Source of the DNA: Hemileia vastatrix
Taxonomy: Eukaryota > Basidiomycota > Pucciniomycetes > Pucciniales > Zaghouaniaceae
Length of the DNA: 64,000 nucleotides
Assembly (NCBI GenBank): GCA_030280995.1
Contig: JASXTE010000008.1
Span: 17,819,212-17,883,211, forward strand
Direction of reading: 5' to 3'
Shown in pieces: positions 11,964 to 23,239 of the stretch; positions within the stretch are counted from its first letter, which is position 1; each line of letters starts with the position of its first letter. The position numbers were made by a program, and so were the translations under genes. The notes under the pieces were generated by a model that saw only the letters and a list, made by a program, of their open reading frames with translations, was not told where the DNA came from and did no database searches.

Positions 11964-13566
11964 ATTAGGGAATCTTCCTCAAGAATTTTGTTGTTTTATC
12001 TTCCAGTAAGTAAAAATTCATTAAAGGCTACAGTAAATAAAATCCCTATAAAAATATTTGTATTAATTACAAAGGGTTGTGTAACTACATATAGTGATAT
12101 CATAAAAATAAGCCCAGTTATATTAAAATTTTGATATTTGAATCAACAGTTTTCCTACTATTTGAGAAAAATTTCTCTTAGTAAAGATTTGTCAATAGAC
12201 CAATTAAATTTGTAATCTTTGCAGATAATAAACCAAATTATAAAAACTGATTAATTGATTCTATTTAAAAAGACTTTTAATCCTTTTTTTGGTTTTTCAA
12301 TATCATTAAATATTTAAAATTTAGTTTACTGACAAAATTATTTTTTAAATATAAAATATGGCTGAATTGGTAGACCTATAGCGTTAAGTGACCTCAAAAT
12401 AGAATATTTGACTTTTGGCACTTATAAATTCACTTTAAAACCTTCAAGTAAACAAATTTAGAATCGAGTGTTATATTATACTGATAAAAACCTTTCTTGA
12501 AGTTTTAAATACTTCTTATATCTTGATTTCTGATAGATTACCAGCTTTCAAGATGCTTGACAATGTTGAGAATGTGAGTAAGGAGGCTAAACCTTACAAT
12601 TTAAAATCTAGAGCTGATAAAACTGTTACTTAAAATTTAAATGGAAGATAAAGGATCTCCAACCCAAACAATAAGCAGCAACACTCTTCATATGATAATT
12701 GAGGAAAAAGAAAAATTAAGCAAAATAACAATAAAGAAATCAAAAAACATGTTGTGAGAGAAAATTCATTCCCTCTCTCAACTTCTCAACAATCTAAAAG
12801 TCAAGATCAACAATATTGTAGAACAGATGAAAACCTTAGAGAAGAGGCAAGTTCAGGAACTTATAGAAGTAAATCAAGCTTTGGTAAGCCTCAGGGCTCA
12901 GCCTAATTCAGTAGTAAACAACCCCTCCATCAATCTAACAACCGTGGCTCCAGATAAAGCTCCAGAGGAGTACCAAATGATAACAGTCAGAAAATGGAAA
13001 TGGGATTGGTACTCATAGAACTAAAATAATCCTCCTCACCAGAGTTCAATCAGTTACCCCCACAGGGGAAAGGGAAAAAGATGAAGGGGAAGTAGAGTAA
13101 GACCATGGTGAGTCATCCATCTACTGTTAATAAATTATATAATACTAATAAAGAATTACTCATAGTTAATTAAATTAATAAAGATGTATTGAACATAATT
13201 GATAAGGACCTTAAGGATTATTCATTTGAGAATCATTTTTTGGATTTATCTTTCCATGATAACACTGTACATAGTTTTATTGGATATAAAAATAATACCA
13301 AAAACATTAAAATTAAGCCAAATGAATTAAAACTTGAAACCAACAATAATGATAAAACTTTGGAGTTAGATACTGATAAAATTGGATATTTCATGAAAGA
13401 AAATACAATGGAATCAAATATCATAAGTAAATTATTATCAAGAATTGAAAAATTGAAAGAATTCTCAAGAGAGTCCAACAATAATTCCAAAATTGTATTA
13501 TAAAATCTTACAAAATCATTGAGTAATTCTTCCAATAAACTAAAGGCCATGGAAAATTCAAATAAT
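11964..13566 (+). pseudogene. Central gypsy: leader and gag segment 1
   Basis: The leader is AT-rich. From an ATG at 12,553 the frame reads MLDNVENVSKEAKPYNLKS and continues as Gln/Ser/Asn-rich gag-like sequence broken by several stops. The 104-codon stretch at 13,189-13,503 (Asn/Lys/Ile-rich) and the following SNKLKAMENSN belong to the same protein. The reading frame then runs into E1 at the AAT target and resumes on its far side at 16,759. I recognise no enzymatic domain in this part. Confidence 0.6.
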
Positions 13567-13874
13567 AGGGGGTGTCAGTTCTGGCAAATCCGCACTTACA
13601 AATCCGCACTTAAATTTGACCAAATCCGCACTTAAATAAGTGCGGATTTCCAAAACACACTAGCCCCAATACTGGTGGATTTCAAAATGAAATAAGTCAC
13701 TTATTTCACTCAAATCCGCACTTTCTCAACCAAAAGTGCTGATTTCACCATCAAGTCCCATTTCACTGATTTGTCAGCATCATCCCATTCATACGCAGCA
13801 CTCCGCAGAATAACACTTCATAACTCAAAACATCGTACATCACTTACATCTTCATATCATATCATATAAGAGTT

Positions 13875-15134
13875 ATGCCTTCCTCACTCTCAAATCATGA
13901 TAAATTACATAAAGCAATGACTTTCATGGAGCTTGAACTGCTCTTGGACTCTGATTCCGATTCTGATCTAGAAGAAGATTTTGTCGTTTTATCAAAAATG
14001 GCCAGGAAACGTTACCTTCTTCCCAGAAAGCCTCAAGTACTTCATACCCCCAAGTACACCATCCAAACACTTCTTAACCTATCTACACCCAGTTTTAGAC
14101 AGCTGTTCAGGACTTCTCAGGAATGTTTCCTTAAATTGCTTGAGCTTATTCAGGATCATCCCATATTTCACAATAATTCTCAAAAAGAACAACGACATCC
14201 TTCAATTCAATTGGCCATCACACTATGTTGTTTGGGTTCAAATGGTAATGGAGCCGCTTTGAAACGTTTAGAAAATGTCTTTGATTTAGGTTATGGTTCA
14301 GTTAACACTTATACCAAACGATGTATCACTGCCATCAACTCCTTGGAATCTCAACTTCTCACCTGGCCAACAAAAGAAGAGCGACTTGAATCATCTCAGG
14401 TTATGCAAGCAGAGGGCTTTCCAGGATGTATTGGTTTTGTTGATGGTACTACTATTCCTTTGAGCCAGAAACCTGCTCAAGGTGGAAACAATTACTTTGA
14501 CCGTAAAAAGAGGTAGATTATTTTTAACTCCTTTCATCCTCCTTGAAACTAACACAAACAAATATATCTTCTTTATAGATATTCAATTAACGTTCAGATT
14601 ATATGTGAGGTAAACAAAAAATTTATATCATTCTTCGCTGGCTATCCTGGCTCATGTCATGACTCCTACGTCTTCCAAAGAATGCATATTTCAAATGAAC
14701 CTGAAAAATTCTTTGATGAAAATCAGTATCTTCTTGCAGATTCTGCTTATGTGAATGGAAAGTATGTACTTCCTGCTTTTCGGGGAGCAGCTTCAGAAGA
14801 CAGTCAAAATGACAAATTCAACAATCATTTGGCAAAGTCAAGAGTCCGTATTGAACATTCTATTGGAATCTTGAAAGGCCGTTTTTCTAGTTTAAGGGAA
14901 TTAAGAAGTCCTCTTAGAAATAAATCTGAAATGGAGGCGATGATCAACTGGATTCTGTGTTGCACTATACTTCATAACCTACTTGCTGACCTCAAAGATC
15001 AATGGTTAGAGCTGTATGAAGATGAACAAGTTGATTCACCTCCGACTATATCCAACACTTCTATTTCTCAATCAACTAGTATAAGGGCGAAAATCCTTCC
15101 AATAACACTCCAACATTTTTCAACGCAATTTTAA
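13875..15134 (+). CDS. PIF/Harbinger DDE transposase, apparently intact
   Basis: Two exons, 13,875-14,512 and 14,579-15,134, join across a 66-nt GT-AG intron (AG|GTAGAT ... TTTATAG|AT) to give 397 residues with no stop. The phase fits exactly (638 + 556 nt). Residues about 55-160 form the conserved N-terminal region that binds DNA in this family. The catalytic triad is visible: D190 in GFVDGT, D241 in GSCHDSYVF, and E305 in SRVRIEHSIGILKGRF; LADSAYV lies between the last two. These spacings suit the DDE_Tnp_4/Harbinger family, which cuts and pastes DNA in the nucleus. The start is supported by the same MPSSLSN start in E2, E4, E5 and E6. Harbinger elements normally need a Myb-like partner; only a remnant of that gene is present in this copy, so the partner would have to come from elsewhere. 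Confidence 0.9.
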
Positions 15135-15324
15135 TTTTTTTCTCTTTCTCTTCAAATTATCAATTTGCATGTATTATTCACTGAGAATGGTAAATTTTTT
15201 TGCATATTTTTTTGGTTTTTGAATTTGCTGTTAAAGTCTTATTTTTTTTTCTCTCTGTGTTTTCTTTCATCAACTCAACATGAAATCGCATATTTTCAGC
15301 AAACGCATATTTTTTCAGTCACTC

Positions 15325-16460
15325 AAAGGTTGGGAAAGAGTTGGAAGGGAAGATTAAGGGTTCCGAGGCATTTTAAATGAAGAAAAGGGTCTGGGAGAGG
15401 TTGAGAGGGGTGAAATGGGGATCAAAAGAGGATGGCATACAATGGGGCTGGGAGGATAGCGAAAGGCATGGGGAGGGAAGACAAGCATGTGTTGATAGAA
15501 TTGAAAGGGATGGAGATTGGTGCAAACAGAGTGTGAAAATAGGAGGATGAACTCTGTTCTTCGGGCGAAGAACAGAGTTCACTTCCATAAAATATTAGCT
15601 GAAACATAGTTTTCAATTCTGTAAAAACAGTTGTAAGTAATAGAAAAAGTCACTGATTTTTTTATATGTAATCCTTGCTTTACGAGGAGACTTTTGTGAC
15701 GAAGCAGATTTTTGAGTTACCTTTAAAAGAGGATGGCATACAATGGGGCTGGGAGGATAGCAAAAGGCATGGGGAGGGAAGACAAGCATGTGTTGATAGA
15801 ATTGAAAGGGATGGAGATTGGTGCAAACAGAATGTGAAAATAGGAGGATGAACTCTGTTCTTCGGGCGAAGAACAGAGTTCACTTCCATAAAATATTAGC
15901 TGAAACATAGTTTTCAATTCTGTAAAAACAGTTGTAAGTAATAGAAAAAGTCACTGATTTTTTTTCTATGTAATCCTTGCTTTACGAGGAGACTTTTGTG
16001 ACGAAGCAGATTTTTGAGTTACCTTTTGAGATTTGGAATGTCTGGGAGGCATTATGAAACTGGCACATAACAAGAAAAAAGATTAAAAAGTAGAAGAAAT
16101 AAGTAAAAAAGAATGTAAACATGCCTGGTCAAAATATTGAAAATGTTGGAGATTGGTGCAAACAGAATGTGAAAATAGGAGGATGAACTCTGTTCTTCGG
16201 GCGAAGAACAGAGTTCACTTCCATAAAATATTAGCTGAAACATAGTTTTCAATTCTGTAAAAACAGTTGTAAGTAATAGAAAAAGTCACTGATTTTTTTT
16301 CTATGTAATCCTTGCTTTACAAGGAGACTTTTGTGACGAAGCAGATTTTTGAGTTACCTTTTGAGATTTGGAATGTCTGGGAGGCATTATGAAACTGGCA
16401 CATAACAAGAAAAAAGATTAAAAAGTAGAAGAAATAAGTAAAAAAGAATGTAAACATGCC
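15325..16460 (+). repeat. Three tandem repeats (about 301 and 335 bp) with 32-bp hairpins
   Basis: Each unit carries a perfect hairpin with 15-base arms (GAACTCTGTTCTTCG) around a GG loop, at 15,549-15,580, 15,850-15,881 and 16,185-16,216. The units also contain the start of the Myb-like gene. Purine-rich flanking sequence (GGGAGG) is part of the unit. The first unit and its upstream flank recur almost unchanged at 31,422-31,905. Confidence 0.9.
15966..16052 (-). pseudogene. Myb-like accessory gene, 28-codon start relic
   Basis: The minus-strand frame begins MPPRHSKSQK, continues into a basic stretch with KSPRKARIT, and stops. It resembles the starts of the fuller Myb-like genes in E3 (MPRHHRSSQR) and E6. 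A second copy with one substitution (SPCK) is at 16,301-16,387, carried by the tandem repeat. The rest of the gene has been lost from E1. Confidence 0.55.
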
Positions 16461-16758
16461 TGGTCAAAATATTGAAAATGTCAGGAAGGGGTGTGTGCCG
16501 AGGATTGATGGGTAGGTAGCGAGGAAGGTCAGTGTGTCACATGTGACAGGGATGGGGTAAGAAAGGAAGGGATGTTTTGTGGCCAAAATGTGGTTGTGAA
16601 AAAAAACGGGAAAAAAGTGCTGATTTGAGGTCATAACTGACACCCTTTTTTGAAATAAGTGACTTTTTTGCAAAATTTAAGTGCTGATTTGTAAGTGCTG
16701 ATTTGGTTTGAAATCCGCACTTAATTTAAGTGCGGATTTGCCAGAACTGACACCCCCT

Positions 16759-16890
16759 AATGAATTGGCTAATGAAAATAAAAGATTAAACTCTGAGATT
16801 AGAAATTTATACAGTAAATTAGAACATTCTCAGAATTCAATGGCTACAATTAAGGTATGGGTAAAATTTTCTTTTTCAAATTAAAATAAT
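16759..16890 (+). pseudogene. Central gypsy: gag segment 2 (132 bp)
   Basis: Between E1 and E2 the gypsy frame continues as NELANENKRLNSEIRNLY and onward to SQNSMATIK, a heptad-like stretch that reads as coiled coil. It ends with AAT at the E2 insertion site. Confidence 0.7.
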
Positions 16891-16967
16891 AGGGGGTGTC
16901 AGTTCTGGCAAATCCGCACTTAACTTAAGTGCGGATTTCAAACCAAATCAGCACTTACAAATCAGCA

Positions 16968-18545
16968 CTTAAATTCTGCAAAAAAGTCACTTATTTCAAA
17001 AAAGGGTGTCAGTTATGACCTCAAATCAGCACTTTTTTCCCGTTTTTTTTCACAACCACATTTTGGCCACAAAACATCCCTTCCTTTCTTACCCCATCCC
17101 TGTCACATGTGACACACTGACCTTCCTCGCTACCTACCCATCAATCCTCGGCACACACCCCTTCCTGACATTTTCAATATTTTGACCAGGCATTTTTACA
17201 TTCTTTTTTACTTATTTCTTCTACTTCTTAATCTTTTTTCTATGGGTGTCAGTTCTGACCTCAAATCAGCACTTTTTTTGTGATTTTTTTTTCAAAACCA
17301 CATGTTGGCCACATCATCCATTTCTTTCCCATACCATTTTGTACTCTCCAAATGTCCTCTTTGTGTACTTCATTCACTTGGGTTGGTATTTTGGTTTGTT
17401 GCATATTCATTTTTTTTGGAATTTACAGTGAAATTTTTTTTTTGGATGGCTCATTGGTTTTCTTTCACCAGCTCAACATGAAATCACATATTTTGTCAGT
17501 GATTTTTTTTTTCATTCATCCCTCATATCCTTTTCCTATTCTCCTCCAACATCCCTCAAACAATTTGGTTTCATTCATTTTGTCATCTCATCTCTCCAGG
17601 TAAGTCACTTTATTCTTTTTTTTTGATTTTTTGATTACTAATTATAATTTTTTTTGTTTTTTTCTGTTTATTTTATATTTTTTATCTAAATTTTTTTTGT
17701 AAGTGGTTATTTTGGATTTCAATGGTATAATTAACCTTTTTTTCTCTCCCTCTTTACTTTCTTTTTTAGCTCCATCACCCTACTCTTCATCCCTCCTTGG
17801 CATGGTCATTATCCCCCCTTTCCCTTATTTCACTTTTTTTTGGCTCCATTTCATTGAAACACATACATTGCACATTCTTTATGCATTTCACTTACTCCAT
17901 ATTCAATTTCCCCTCAATTCCAACATCAATCTTTCTCACTCTATTTTTCCTACTTTTCAATCAAGGTAAGTTTTATCTCCTTTTTTTCATGCCTATATGA
18001 TATCTCATTCCTTTTATTAAAACTTCATACTTAAATATATGTATGAATCTTATCTGGATAACCGTGAACTTATAAAACTCCTTTTGATCTCATCTTCATT
18101 ACCACTTTTCAAGTTTTTGTACAATTTTGAAAATCAGACTCGGAATTAGGGTTAGGTTTATTCAAATCTAATGTTCTTTTTACTGAAGATTCTCCTGAAG
18201 GCTACCTTTCATTTCCCACAAACAGATTTGAATTTGATTCAGTGGTTTCTGAGATATTGACCGTTAAAGTTGAGCCTTTTTTTTCGCAATTTAAATTTTT
18301 ATTTCATTTTTTTATGTAAAAAATTAGGGTTAGGTTTATTTAAATCACATGTCCTTTAACTGAAGACTCTACTAAAGCATATCTTTCATTTCCCTCAAAC
18401 AGGTTTGAATTAGGTTCAGTGGTTGCTGAGATTTTGACCTTTGAAGTTGAGCCTTTTTTCCAAATTTCACTTGTCTTATTTCACATTTTTATATTGCATA
18501 TTTAGAGGATAAGGATTCTGAAACTCTTATATTATTATTATCTAG
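16968..18545 (+). other. Non-coding 5' region of the TET-like gene in E2
   Basis: Pyrimidine-rich, with splice-like sites (for example CTCTCCAGGTAAGTCAC near 17,595 and AATCAAGGTAAGTTTTAT near 17,965) that recur in E0 and E5. Small frames here (Phe/Leu/Ser-rich) follow from the base composition and I do not call them genes. It may hold short 5' exons and introns; I cannot prove any. Confidence 0.4.
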
Positions 18546-19149
18546 GCATTTCAATTATATAGGCATATATTCGTTGCTCAAGAATATCACTAAAGCTCAA
18601 AAAGATGAAGATTTTTGCTTATGGGACACTCTACCTTCCTTTAACTCTTTTCTTGCTCTTCGACTCAAAAAGCACTGTAATAAAGCATTTGAAAAAAATC
18701 ATGAACTTGCAACCAAAGTTGGAATACCAAATTGGTGTGACTCTGAATGGGAAGATATCAGCCACGAATATCTTTTATTTTCTAATGTTATTATCACTCA
18801 TTCTGGATTTCACAATAAAATTCACACTGATACCAAGGACACCAATTTTCTTACTTTTGGTATATTCTCATATATCAAACCGATTACTGGCCAACCAATA
18901 CCATCTCAAGCTAAAATCAAATGACATGGTTTATATTTTACAGACCACCAGTGCATCATTGATTTTGGTTTGGGAAATGGTATCATCAAAACTATTTGGA
19001 ATTCTTCTAAGGATAATCATCAAACGACCAAAGCTCCTCCTGGTTTGGAATCCTGTCAAGATTTAACACATTTTGGTTGCTCATTTCAAATCAGTCATAA
19101 GTTGATTCAAAGAATCAATAAGGTAATGAAAGAAGGTAAAGTTAATTGA
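18546..19149 (+). pseudogene. TET-like 2OG-Fe(II) oxygenase, one premature stop
   Basis: TET/JBP-family enzymes oxidise 5-methylcytosine or thymine in DNA using Fe(II) and 2-oxoglutarate. After an acceptor (ATCTAG|GC) the frame reads GIYSLLKNITKAQKDED, then KVGIPNWCDSEWEDI. The HxD iron motif is in SGFHNKIHTDTKD (His codon at 18,823), followed by GLYFTDHQCIIDFG, a distal His in SKDNHQTTKAPPG, and LTHFGCSFQIS. The order and spacing match rust TET-like proteins as I know them, where the last block usually has Arg instead of His (TRxG). One TGA at 18,922 interrupts an otherwise open frame; the E3 copy has GGA (Gly) there, so this is a single-base nonsense change. The N-terminal exon seen in E3 was not found here. 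Confidence 0.75.
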
Positions 19150-19256
19150 TTTAAAAAAACTTTATTTAGATCCAAAAAGTATGGGGATTAGAGTTGTCAT
19201 CAAAAATTTTATTTTTTTTCATAAATTTTTAATAAATATTTTTTATGTATCAATTT

Positions 19257-19640
19257 CCTCAACTAAAGTAATGGGCCAACAACCTTGTGTTGTATAAAAG
19301 GTAATCATGATAACATTTTATTTGTTTCATGGGGTTCCTCTAGCCTATACCTGTGGAAAGTCCCAAACTTTTGTTTCTAGACTTGGTCTGCATTTTGGCT
19401 TGAGGGATTTTCATTACTTTAAACTAGGGAAAGTGATATATATTAGATATTTATTTAATAATTTATGTAATTATATTAAATTTAGATGACTTCCACCACT
19501 TACTTCAATAAAATGAAGGGGGGGGTATTGCCAAATTTTCAAATCTGACATGTGAAATTGATGACTTAGAAAAATTTTGGTGATATCCACCCCTTGCTTC
19601 AATAAAATGCAGGGGAGAGTATTGCTAATTTTTTAAAAAC
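19257..19640 (+). repeat. TET-gene 3' region and two copies of a ~90-bp repeat
   Basis: A block with TGTTGTATAAAAGGTAATCATGA and CTGTGGAAAGTCCCAAACTT is conserved in E2, E3 and E5. It is followed by two units containing TTCAATAAAATGNAGGGG and GGTGATACCACC-type sequence. The same unit is repeated more often in E3 (23,240-23,640). Confidence 0.7.
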
Positions 19641-19699
19641 GATATAGAATTTTTTTGACTTGTAAATATTTTGGTGAAAATTTTTGATGAGAATGTGAA

Positions 19700-20302
19700 A
19701 GTAATTGTTTCCACCTTAAGCAGGTTTCTGGCTCAAAGGAATAATCCTGGGAAGCCCTCTGCTTGCATAACCTGAGATGATTCAAGTCGCTCTTCTTTTG
19801 TTGGCCAGGTGAGAAGTTGAGATTCCAAGGAGTTGATGGCAGTGATACATTTTTTGGTATAAGTGTTAACTGAACCATACCCTAAATCAAAGACATTTTC
19901 TAAACGTTTCAAAGCGGCTCCATTACCATTTGAACCCAAATGACATAGTGTGATGGCCAATTGAATTGAAGGATGTTGTTGTTCTTTTTGAGAATTATTG
20001 TGAAATATGGGATGATCCTGAATAAGCTCAAGCAACTTAAGGAAATATTCCTGAGAAGTTCTGAACAGCTGTCTAAAACTGGGTGTAGATAGTTTAAGAA
20101 GTGTTTGGACGGTGTACTTGGGGGTATGAAGTACTTGAGGCTTTCTGGGAAGAAGGTAACGTTTTGTGGCCATTTTTGATAAAAAGACAAAATCTTCTTC
20201 TAGATCAGAATCAGAATCTCAATCAGAGTCCAAGAGCAGTTCAAGAGCCATGAAAGTCATTGCTTTATGTAATTTATCACAATTTGAAAGTGAGGAAGGC
20301 AT
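19700..20302 (-). pseudogene. Harbinger transposase, N-terminal half only (E2)
   Basis: From the ATG at 20,302 (MPSSLSNCDKLHKA) the protein follows E1 closely through the DNA-binding region to VMQAEGFPG. There the sequence jumps: the residues CIGFVDGTT of E1, including the first catalytic Asp, are deleted and the frame continues out of register into the IPLSQKPA part. An early TGA also occurs in the Asp/Ser-rich N-terminus. Exon 2, with the second Asp and the Glu, is absent. This copy cannot catalyse transposition; if expressed it could only bind DNA. Confidence 0.8.
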
Positions 20303-20588
20303 AACTCTTATATGATATGATATGAAGATGTAAGTGATGTACGATGTTTTGAGTTATGAAGTGTTATGCTGCGGAGTGCTGCGTATGAATGGGATGATGC
20401 TGACAAATCAGTGAAATGGGACTTGATGGTGAAATCAGCACTTTTGGTTGAGAAAGTGCGGATTTGAGTGAAATAAGTGACTTATTTCATTTTGAAATCC
20501 ACCAGTATTGGGGCTAGTGTGTTTTGGAAATCCGCACTTATTTAAGTGCGGATTTGTAAGTGCGGATTTTCCAGAACTGACACCCCCT

Positions 20589-21412
20589 AATATTTTATCA
20601 CATTTACCTGTAATAAAATATAGATTACAGATATTAGAAATAGGAGTAGCAAATATTTTGCAAAATACTGAGAAAATTGTAAAATTAAATGAAAACACCT
20701 CTTATCTGGAAAATATACCATTTCATTTGAAACATTCAGATGAAAACCCAATTATTGAAAAAAAATAGTGTCATGGGCTCTGAGAGTTACAAATCAGTAA
20801 AATATAAAATACATGGTCATCTATCTAAAGTAAGTGAATTACTAAATATTCCTCAGGTTAAGGAAGTCAGAACTAACCAAATGAGCTGGCCTGATTTATA
20901 TCAGTATCCTTCTTTTGATTCAGATTCAAAATCTGACTGAAAATAATTCATTCAAAAAATTGATAACTTAAATTTTCATAAAAATTACCTGATGAAGAAA
21001 TAAAATCAAAATTAATATCTTTATCTACAGATGGGGCCTTATGAGTCTTTTTTGGTGTGTAGTGAGTGAGGGAATAAATTACTCATGGATTTAATTGAAG
21101 GCACTAACTGAAAGACAGTTGTGTGGCCCAAAATTAAGAATTACTCAACAAAGATTGTATGAAAAAACTATATACAACCCAAGAAATGGGGATAAACTAA
21201 TGGTATTTCTAATGAATTTAATAAAAATCATGAAAGCTAATGATCCAAAAAGGATTATGATTAGTGGATAGAAAAAACAATATATAAATTTTCTATATCT
21301 GTCAGAGAAATTATTGAAGCTAGAACTGAAACCTTCAGAGATAATTATGGATTTATTAATGTATGCAAGGAAATTTTATTGAATCACAAATATGAGCTAA
21401 GGTATAACCATT
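20589..21412 (+). pseudogene. Central gypsy: gag segment 3, capsid-like
   Basis: The frame resumes after E2 as NILSHLPVIKYRLQILEIG, passes a stop, and continues as KVSELLNIPQVKEVRTNQ and later RQLCGPKLRITQQRL and FRDNYGFINVCKEILLNH. Charged, helix-forming sequence of this type fits a retrotransposon capsid region. Several stops and frame changes show it is inactive. It runs into E3 at an ATT target and resumes at 29,311. Confidence 0.6.
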
Positions 21413-21778
21413 AGGGGGTATCAAAGTTGACTGTGCTGAAATTAAAGTACTTGCAGATAAAATTCCTTATACCCCAATTATCTTCCGCAATTTATTTTGC
21501 TAATAATTGGGTTATTAGAAATTTTACGTGTCAAAGTTGACCTCTTATCCAAAAAATTTTGACTAAATTTTACATAACCACATATTGGACTACTTTATGT
21601 CATAACCACATCTTGGCCTACTTTCATTCATAACCACATCTTTGACTACTCTCTGGATATGCGTTCTACCTTGCTGCGCAATCCCATTCTGATCTCATCC
21701 TGTCTATCCTCTCCATTCAGAACACCATTCTATCTCATCTGCTTGTTTTTGCTCCTTTTCATCTTCAATTATCTTAAC

Positions 21779-23103
21779 ATGCCCCGTCATCATAGATCTT
21801 CTCAAAGGCAGCCATCCCCCAGTTGCTCTTCAAAATTCACTACTCCCTCTTTCCCCTGCTCAGCCAAGAAATCAAAGACAATTCAATTAAAAAAAGATGA
21901 TCATCTCATTCTTATCAAATGGCTGAAAACTAAATCTAACTATTATTTATTTTTTGGTATTGAAAATGCAGCTAAAGTAGGATGCTCCCCCGCATCAAAA
22001 GTTAATGGTTATCTACTAATGGCCAATGAATTACAGAATAAGACCAAGGGAAGGATAGATCTTTTACTTAAAAAGATTTCCGAAACTTTCAAGCATTACC
22101 AAGCCAAATACAAGAAGGCAAAGACTTTTTGATCTTCTACTGGTTTTGGTATTACTGACATTGATATCAGTGAGGGCATAAAATCCATAGATGATAAACT
22201 TGAATATTTATGTCCTTAATTTAAAGATATGGATGCTATTTTTGGAGAGCAAGCTGATGTTTGTCCTGCAAACATGTTGGATGGTGAAGATACAATCTCC
22301 AAATATGATGTCAAAACAAATCATTTCCCATCCTCTTCCTCCACTCAAGCCTCCTCTGTTTGAAAATCAACAAATCTAGATAGCTTTGCTATAGATCCTT
22401 ATGGTAATTTAAACCAACCCGATCTAAATCAAGTATGTTTTTTTTCTTTTATCTTACAATTACATTTTCTTATTTCTAAAAAGGCTGAAGAAAAAATGCA
22501 GGAGCCACAATAAACTGAGTCTGAAGACAGCGACAATAATGAGGAAAATGTGACCTTTAACAAAAAGCAAAAGGCTTCAAGTAGTCTAAATTTCCACTCT
22601 CAAAGAATAAAAAAAGTGATACTTCATCTCAAACCCCTTTTTCTTCTGTTGAAGAATTTTCGGAGAAACTTGATGCTGGTAAGTGATACTATACCTCTTA
22701 ATACTTTACTCTGCTTTTCTTCTACTTTTTGTTAATATTTATTATCACTCTAGAACAAGTGGAAGTTGCTAAAGAGACTCTAAGGTTTGGAAAGAAAAAA
22801 TATGAGCTCTCTTTAAGGAGTGATGATAGGGAACAAGACTTGGAGGAGAGGACATGCAAGCTCTCTTTATGGAAGGATGATAGGGAACAAGACTTGGAGG
22901 AGAGGAAATTTGAGCTAACTCTTAGTATTGAAAAATCAAAGAAAGAGGAGAAAGCTTTTGAGTACAATTTCCTATTGGATCAGATGAAACTCAAGTATCA
23001 ACTTGAAGATTGTTCAAAGAGGAAAATTTTGTTAATGGAATGTTTAAAAGCCAATAAATCTTATGAGGAAATGGAATGTCTAATGAAATTTTTTAATGAC
23101 TAG
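21779..23103 (+). pseudogene. Myb/SANT-like accessory protein of E3
   Basis: PIF/Harbinger elements usually pair the transposase with a Myb/SANT-like DNA-binding protein. From ATG 21,779 the frame reads MPRHHRSSQRQ, a basic Ser-rich leader, then QLKKDDHLILIKWLK and later GRIDLLLKKISETFKHY: a helical DNA-binding region. A TGA at about 22,130 and a TAA near 22,217 break it; beyond the first, STGFGITDIDISEGIK and KLEYLCPxFKDMDAIFG match the same gene in E6. After two probable introns comes a charged coiled coil (22,750-23,100) with a duplicated DDREQDLEER unit. The order of leader, DNA-binding part, DAIFG motif and coiled coil agrees with E6. Confidence 0.65.
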
Positions 23104-23239
23104 TTTGTTCTATTTCTTTCATACTTCAACTATTGATAATTATTTTTACATAAAATTTTACAATAATTTCATGTATTTCATTACTCTATCCATCATTATT
23201 TGAATTTTTGTATTTTCATCTTAAAAATTCTTTTTTAAA

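Larger units (their letters stand above)
13567..16758 (+). mobile_element. E1: PIF/Harbinger element, 3,192 bp, duplication AAT
   Basis: Terminal inverted repeats start AGGGGGTGTCAGTTCTGG and are identical for about 32 bases at both ends. AAT flanks both sides (13,564-13,566 and 16,759-16,761), a 3-bp duplication as expected for this superfamily, although TWA is its usual sequence. The left third holds the transposase; the right half holds three tandem repeats with perfect hairpins and two short relics of a Myb-like gene on the minus strand. It is inserted in the gag of the gypsy element. This is the best candidate for a recently active copy. Confidence 0.9.
16891..20588 (+). mobile_element. 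E2: Harbinger element carrying a TET-like gene, 3,698 bp, duplication AAT
   Basis: The ends are AGGGGGTGTCAGTTCTGG and its inverse; AAT flanks both sides (16,888-16,890 and 20,589-20,591). The plus strand carries a TET-like oxygenase (18,546-19,149). The minus strand carries only the N-terminal half of the transposase (19,733-20,302). Before the TET-like gene lie pyrimidine-rich non-coding DNA and two copies of the GGTTCAGTGG...GAGATA...TTGAGCC box. The first about 355 bases are a near-perfect inverted copy of the last 355 bases of E1. Confidence 0.9.

Noticed and set aside
15373..16252. Repeated minus-strand frames with EVNSVLRPKNRVHPPIF
   Set aside because: They are the hairpin and flanks of the tandem repeat read as protein; present only because the repeat is present.
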